A stretch of DNA of 64,000 bases from Burkholderiales bacterium (GTDB lineage Bacteria; Pseudomonadota; Gammaproteobacteria; Burkholderiales; SG8-41): NCBI GenBank assembly GCA_036262035.1, contig DATAJS010000019.1, positions 1 to 64,000 of the forward strand. Reading direction: 5' to 3'. The notes below the pieces were generated by a model that ran no database searches, was not told where the DNA came from, and saw nothing but the letters and a program-made list of their open reading frames with translations. Made by a program: the position numbers and the translations under genes. Position 1 is the stretch's first letter; each line of letters begins with the position of its first letter. Positions 60,127-64,000 of this stretch are shown piece after piece.

Positions 60127-61065
60127 GTGGCCGACACGACCAAACGGAAGACCACCCGACTCAAGGAGCTGTACGCCCGTACGGACCGAATCCTGATCTG
60201 TATCAGCGCGCCGTCGCCCTACGGCGCGAAGCTGATCGAGGCCGCGGGCTTCGAGTACACCTATGCGGCGGGAGGCGTCACCGGATCGTCGATGATGGCG
60301 ATGCCGGACAACGGAACGATCAGCCTCACCGAGTTCGTGTGGATGGCCAAGCTGATCGCGGATGCGGTCACGATACCGGTGGCCGCGGACGTCGACACCT
60401 GCTTCGGAGGGATATTCCACGTGCAGCGCGCCGTGAGCGAGCTGATCAGGGCGGGGCTCGCGGGCATACGCATCGAAGACCAGCCTTTCATCGGCAAGCG
60501 CTTCGGGGGCGCGGCCGGCAAGGAAGTGATTCCGATGGCCGAAGCGGTGGCCAAGTACCGCGTTGCGATCGATACGCGCAACGCGATGGACCCCGACTTC
60601 CAGGTCATCGCGCGATGCGAGGCGCTCACCGCGTCCAATTCGCGAGGCCTACCTGAGGCGATCGAACGCATGCAAGCCTACAAGGCCGCCGGCGCCGATG
60701 TCCTGCACCTGGAAGGACCGCGTTCGATCGACGACATCAAAGCGGTTCGTGCGGCCGTCGACGGCCCGCTGACTGCGAACTTCTACAATCTTCCCGAAGA
60801 TCTGGCGCCCGAAGACGCATTCGCCCTCGGGCTGACCGAGGCGCGATATCCGCGATTGTTGTCGGGCGCCATGCATACTGCGGGCTGGGACGTGTTGCAG
60901 CGTTTCAAGGCGCAGGGCTATCAGGGCGTGAAGGATTTCTACAAACTCTTTCCCGGCGACCTCGAGTCACGCGCGCCCGACGTTTCGAAATCGAGCGGCA
61001 TACAGGAGATGGAAGAGAAGTATCTGCCGCCTGAGCTGTTGCAGAAATATGCGCGCAAGCCATAG
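60127..61065 (+). CDS. PEP-mutase/isocitrate-lyase superfamily enzyme
   Basis: A 312-residue barrel protein, probable GTG start. Metal- and substrate-binding blocks are 'PVAADVDTCFGG', 'GIRIEDQPFIGKRFGG' and 'QVIARCEAL'. The catalytic Cys motif of isocitrate and methylisocitrate lyases (K-K/R-C-G-H) reads K-R-F-G-G, so it is not a standard isocitrate lyase. The family also includes 2,3-dimethylmalate lyase, oxaloacetate decarboxylase and carboxyphosphonoenolpyruvate mutase. Cleavage of a 2-hydroxy- or 2-keto acid is likely. It lies between two Bug genes and upstream of a GntR regulator. Confidence 0.87.
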   Translation: MADTTKRKTTRLKELYARTDRILICISAPSPYGAKLIEAAGFEYTYAAGGVTGSSMMAMPDNGTISLTEFVWMAKLIADAVTIPVAADVDTCFGGIFHVQRAVSELIRAGLAGIRIEDQPFIGKRFGGAAGKEVIPMAEAVAKYRVAIDTRNAMDPDFQVIARCEALTASNSRGLPEAIERMQAYKAAGADVLHLEGPRSIDDIKAVRAAVDGPLTANFYNLPEDLAPEDAFALGLTEARYPRLLSGAMHTAGWDVLQRFKAQGYQGVKDFYKLFPGDLESRAPDVSKSSGIQEMEEKYLPPELLQKYARKP

Positions 61066-61134
61066 CGCCGCCGTTCCGCACGACGCATAGCCGATGTTCA
61101 AGATAGTGCACCGAAACTTCAGATACCCCGCGAA

Positions 61135-61836
61135 ATGAAATCGACCACGATCAGACGATCCGTCAAAAAAGAAAAAACCCGACCGATCCAGCCCGCCCGC
61201 GGCTCTCAGGGCGGTCATGCTTATGAAAAGCTCCGCGCGCTCGTCAAGGACGGCGTGCTGAAGCCGGGCGACAGGGTCATCGAGGCGACCGTTGCGCAGC
61301 AGCTCGGCGTGAGCCGCACGCCGGTGCGCGACGCAATTCGCCGGCTCGAGGCGGAAGGCCTGCTGGACTACGAGCCGCGCGCCGGCCTCGTGGTTGCGAA
61401 GCTCGACCGCCGCGGCGTCGCGGAGCTGTACGAGATGCGCGAGGTGCTCGAAGGCACGTCCGCCCGTCTCTTCACGCGCCACGCGTCGGATATGGAGGTA
61501 CAGGAGCTCGTGGAGCTGGTGGAGCTCGAGCGCGACCTGCAGGCGAAGCCGGAAGAGCTCGGAGCCCACAACCTGAAGTTTCACCGGCAGATCCATCGCG
61601 GCGCCCACAACCGATTCCTCGAAAGAGCGTTGCGGGCGGTGAACGCCGTGCGCTGGCTCCTGGGGCCGACTCAGATGTCGGACGCACCACGGGCTGCACA
61701 AGCGTTACAGGAACACGCGGAGCTGGTGGAGGCGATAAGCAAGCGCGACGCCGAGCGCGCCGAGTCTGTCGCGCGCAAGCACCTGCGCTCGGCGCAAGCG
61801 CGCCGGATGAAGACGTTGTTTCCGCAGGATGATTGA
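61135..61836 (+). CDS. GntR-family transcriptional regulator, FCD subfamily (second)
   Basis: A 233-residue product with a basic N-terminal tail. The winged helix is 'RVIEATVAQQLGVSRTPVRD' and 'AIRRLEAEGLLDY'. The C-terminal FCD domain keeps the likely metal-binding His in 'NLKFHRQIHRGAHN', 'LQEHAELVEAI' and 'ARKHLRS', in contrast to the regulator at 41973. It overlaps the downstream Bug gene by 8 bases, so the two are coupled. The TTGTATACAA palindrome at 46574 is a candidate target. No copy of the first island's 15-bp operator lies near it. Confidence 0.93.
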   Translation: MKSTTIRRSVKKEKTRPIQPARGSQGGHAYEKLRALVKDGVLKPGDRVIEATVAQQLGVSRTPVRDAIRRLEAEGLLDYEPRAGLVVAKLDRRGVAELYEMREVLEGTSARLFTRHASDMEVQELVELVELERDLQAKPEELGAHNLKFHRQIHRGAHNRFLERALRAVNAVRWLLGPTQMSDAPRAAQALQEHAELVEAISKRDAERAESVARKHLRSAQARRMKTLFPQDD

Positions 61837-62827
61837 AGCGCGCGCAGGCGAGCGCCTGCACCGGGCGCTCGGTATGATCGGAATCGCGTGCAGCGTGTGG
61901 TCGCATGCCGCGTGCGCGCAGGGCACCTCGGACTATCCGATCAAGCCCGTGCGCGTGCTGGTGGGACTTGCGCCCGGCGGCGCCAACGACGTTCAAACCC
62001 GCCTGTTTGCGCAAAGGCTGGGCGATGCGTTCGGCAAGGTGTTCCTCGTCGAAAACCGGCCGGGCGCAGGCGGCATCGTTGCGTATCGCGCAGTCGCGTC
62101 GTCCGCACCGGACGGCTATACCCTGCTGGGCGCTTCCGGCGGATTCACCATCGCACCTGTCGCGTACCCGAACCAGCATCTCGATCCGGTCAGGGAGCTC
62201 GAGCCGATTTCCCTGATCGTGCAAGCGCCTTTCCTGCTGCTGGTTCATCCATCCGTGCCGGTGAAATCGGTAAAGGGCCTGATCGCGCTCGCCAAAGCCA
62301 AGCCCGGCGCACTCTCTTACGGCTCGGCCGGGCAGGGGTCCTCCAACCATCTTGCTTTCGCGCTGTTCACGACTATTGCGAAGCTCGATATCGTCCACGT
62401 CCCGTACCGGGGCGCGGGGCCGGCACTCGTCGATACGCTTTCAGGCCAGGTGCAGCTCGCCATGGCGAACGTGATCTCCAGCCTGCATTACGCAAAAGCC
62501 GGAAAGCTGCGCGCGGTGGCGGTCTCGACGAAGGCGCGATCCCCCGCCGTGCCGGAGCTGCCGACCATGGCCGAAGCGGGCGTGCCCGGATACGAGGTGA
62601 GCACCTGGCACGCATGGTTTGCGCCGGCCCGTACGCCTGCGCCTGTCATCCGAAAGCTCAATAGCGAGCTGGCGAAAGCGGCGAAAGCGCCCGAAGTCAC
62701 GGCCCGCCTCGCCCCCGACGGCGTTCAAAGCATCGGCAGCTCTCCGGAGCAGTTGCGCGAGTTCGTCGCCGCCGATATATCGCGGTGGCGGAAGGTCGTA
62801 AACGAAGGCGGCATCCGGCTCGAGTGA
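61829..62827 (+). CDS. Bug/TctC family periplasmic solute-binding protein
   Basis: A 332-residue product if started at ATG 61829, which overlaps the GntR stop; an inner ATG at 61874 would give a shorter signal peptide ending 'HAACAQG'. Motifs: 'YPIKPVRVLVGLAPGGANDV', 'LVENRPGAGGIVAYRAVASS', 'HVPYRGAGPALVDTLSGQVQ', 'VPELPTMAEAGVPGYE'. Coupling to the regulator gene suggests that it supplies or senses the inducer. Confidence 0.91.
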   Translation: MIEARAGERLHRALGMIGIACSVWSHAACAQGTSDYPIKPVRVLVGLAPGGANDVQTRLFAQRLGDAFGKVFLVENRPGAGGIVAYRAVASSAPDGYTLLGASGGFTIAPVAYPNQHLDPVRELEPISLIVQAPFLLLVHPSVPVKSVKGLIALAKAKPGALSYGSAGQGSSNHLAFALFTTIAKLDIVHVPYRGAGPALVDTLSGQVQLAMANVISSLHYAKAGKLRAVAVSTKARSPAVPELPTMAEAGVPGYEVSTWHAWFAPARTPAPVIRKLNSELAKAAKAPEVTARLAPDGVQSIGSSPEQLREFVAADISRWRKVVNEGGIRLE

Positions 62828-63012
62828 AGGTCGTGGCGGCCGCTCGCATTCGGGAGGCCGAAGCGCGAGCACGTCGATCCGAGCCGCGGCCGCGCGGATT
62901 CCCGGGTATCAGAAGTTGAGCGTTCTGCGGCAGTAGGCGTATGCGGCCATCTTGAGGCCATCGGTACGTGGATTGCGTATCGCGCCCACACAGCAAGCAC
63001 GAACAGGCGGGG

Positions 63013-64000
63013 ATGAACTCCATTAGGCTGGGATGGGCGGTCGCGTCGCTCGTCACCGTTTTGTCATGGCCTCCTGCTGACGGCGCCGCGCAATCGAAAC
63101 CAGCCGCGGGCGCAGAATGGCCGATGGCGGGTAAGGATTACGCGAACACTCGATTTTCGGAGCTGGCCGAGATCAGTTCCGCCAACGCCAAAGACCTCAG
63201 GCTCGCATTCACCTTTTCCACGGGTGTCGTGCGCGGACATGAAGCCGCTCCGGTCGTCGTCGGCCACACGATGTATATCGTGACGCCGTATCCGAACATT
63301 CTCTACGCGCTCGACCTGACAAAGCCCGGGGCTCCGACCAAGTGGAAGTTCGAGCCGAAGCCCCTCGCCGCGGCGCAGGGCGTTGCGTGCTGCGACGTCG
63401 TCAACCGCGGCGTGGCTTACTCGAACGGCAGGATCTACTTCAGCACCCTCGACGGGCAGACGATCGCGGTAGACGCGCAAAGCGGCAAGCAAGCATGGCG
63501 CGTCAAGCTCGGGGACATCACGCGCGGCGAGACGATCACGATGGCGCCGCTCGTGGTGAAAGACAAGGTTCTCGTCGGCAACAGCGGCGGTGAATACGGC
63601 GTGCGCGGCTGGCTCACCGCGCTCGATGCGGCGAGCGGCAAGATCGTCTGGCGTGCCTATAGCACCGGGCCCGACAAGGATGTGCTGATCGGGCCGAAGT
63701 TCAAGCCGTTCTACGCGACCGACCAGGGCAAGGACCTCGGCGTGTCGAGCTGGCCCTCGGAGGCGTGGAAGATCGGCGGCGGGACCGTGTGGGGTTTCGT
63801 TTCTTACGATCCCGAGCTCAACCTCGTCTACTACGGGACTGCCAACCCGGGTCCGTGGAATCCGCATCAGCGGCCGGGCGACAACAAGTGGACGTCCGGC
63901 ATCTTCGCGCGCGACGCCGACACCGGCGAAGCGCGGTGGTTCTACCAGACGAGCCCGCACGACGTGCACGACTGGGACGGCGTCAACGAAAATGTCCTCG
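63013..64000 (+). CDS. PQQ-dependent alcohol dehydrogenase, N-terminal part
   Basis: The gene runs off the window; 329 residues are visible. A signal peptide is followed by the beta-propeller: 'GHEAAPVVVGHTMYIVTPYP', the adjacent-Cys disulfide in 'GVACCDVVNRG', 'GETITMAPLVVKDKVLVGNS', 'GGTVWGFVSYDPELNLVYYG' and 'NPGPWNPHQRPGDNKWT'. The catalytic region reads 'HDWDGVNE'; the extra Asp of D-x-D is the feature of lanthanide-dependent XoxF/ExaF-type enzymes, where calcium enzymes usually have Ala. It is periplasmic and would oxidise an alcohol. Its cytochrome partner is not visible. Confidence 0.9.
   Translation, partial: MNSIRLGWAVASLVTVLSWPPADGAAQSKPAAGAEWPMAGKDYANTRFSELAEISSANAKDLRLAFTFSTGVVRGHEAAPVVVGHTMYIVTPYPNILYALDLTKPGAPTKWKFEPKPLAAAQGVACCDVVNRGVAYSNGRIYFSTLDGQTIAVDAQSGKQAWRVKLGDITRGETITMAPLVVKDKVLVGNSGGEYGVRGWLTALDAASGKIVWRAYSTGPDKDVLIGPKFKPFYATDQGKDLGVSSWPSEAWKIGGGTVWGFVSYDPELNLVYYGTANPGPWNPHQRPGDNKWTSGIFARDADTGEARWFYQTSPHDVHDWDGVNENVL

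Noticed and set aside
1-64000. CRISPR arrays, tRNA and rRNA genes
   Set aside because: No regularly spaced repeats, cloverleaf-like segments or rRNA signatures were recognised on reading both strands.

Overview
The window looks like a high-GC betaproteobacterium, probably of the Burkholderiales. The main reason is a very large set of Bug/TctC-type periplasmic solute-binding proteins: 13 intact genes and one fragment. FCD-type GntR regulators, MmgE/PrpD proteins and TcuA-like flavoproteins lie interleaved with them. No tRNA, rRNA, CRISPR array or complete insertion sequence was seen.

Layout. (1) 1-8.1 kb is a signalling region: the tail of an IS630-like transposase, a minus-strand run of a multi-PAS histidine kinase, a NarL-type regulator, two small W-x-W proteins and a receiver with Glu at the phospho-acceptor site, then a divergent receiver and a second sensor kinase. 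(2) 8.1-16.5 kb is sparse and decaying. It holds broken receiver genes, a truncated gene, patatin-like and discoidin-like remnants and a Bug fragment, mixed with intact small genes (cold-shock protein, DUF3606 protein, ferritin-like protein, further W-x-W proteins). (3) 16.5-46 kb is a catabolic island: Bug proteins, two crotonases, four of the window's six MmgE/PrpD proteins, an enolase-superfamily enzyme, an enamidase-like amidohydrolase, an AA_synth protein, two FAD dehydrogenases, a split LeuC/LeuD-type hydratase, an epimerase, a CapA-like protein, two amidases, an HpcH/HpaI aldolase and a GntR regulator. (4) 46.7-62.8 kb is a second, similar island: a second Bug-CapA-PrpD module, a UGSC-family selenoprotein candidate read through an in-frame TGA, a third flavoprotein, a cupin, two more PrpD proteins, a PEP-mutase/isocitrate-lyase-type enzyme and a second GntR regulator. 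(5) From 63 kb the start of a PQQ-dependent alcohol dehydrogenase runs off the end.

How the genes may work together. Island 3 carries the same 15-bp operator, GATTGTCATACAATC, at three promoters: the Bug/crotonase divergon, the AA_synth/PrpD divergon and the promoter of the GntR gene itself. At two of these the operator sits inside well-spaced sigma70 elements, so a local, autoregulated regulon is a reasonable inference. The enzyme content suggests uptake and breakdown of small (poly)carboxylates or cyclic amides. The enamidase, aconitase-family hydratase and PEPM/ICL-type lyase together recall part of the enamidase branch of nicotinate catabolism, but the middle steps of that pathway are absent. 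The substrate is not established by the sequence. No TctA/TctB membrane subunits are present, so the Bug proteins must work with transporters encoded elsewhere or act as sensors.
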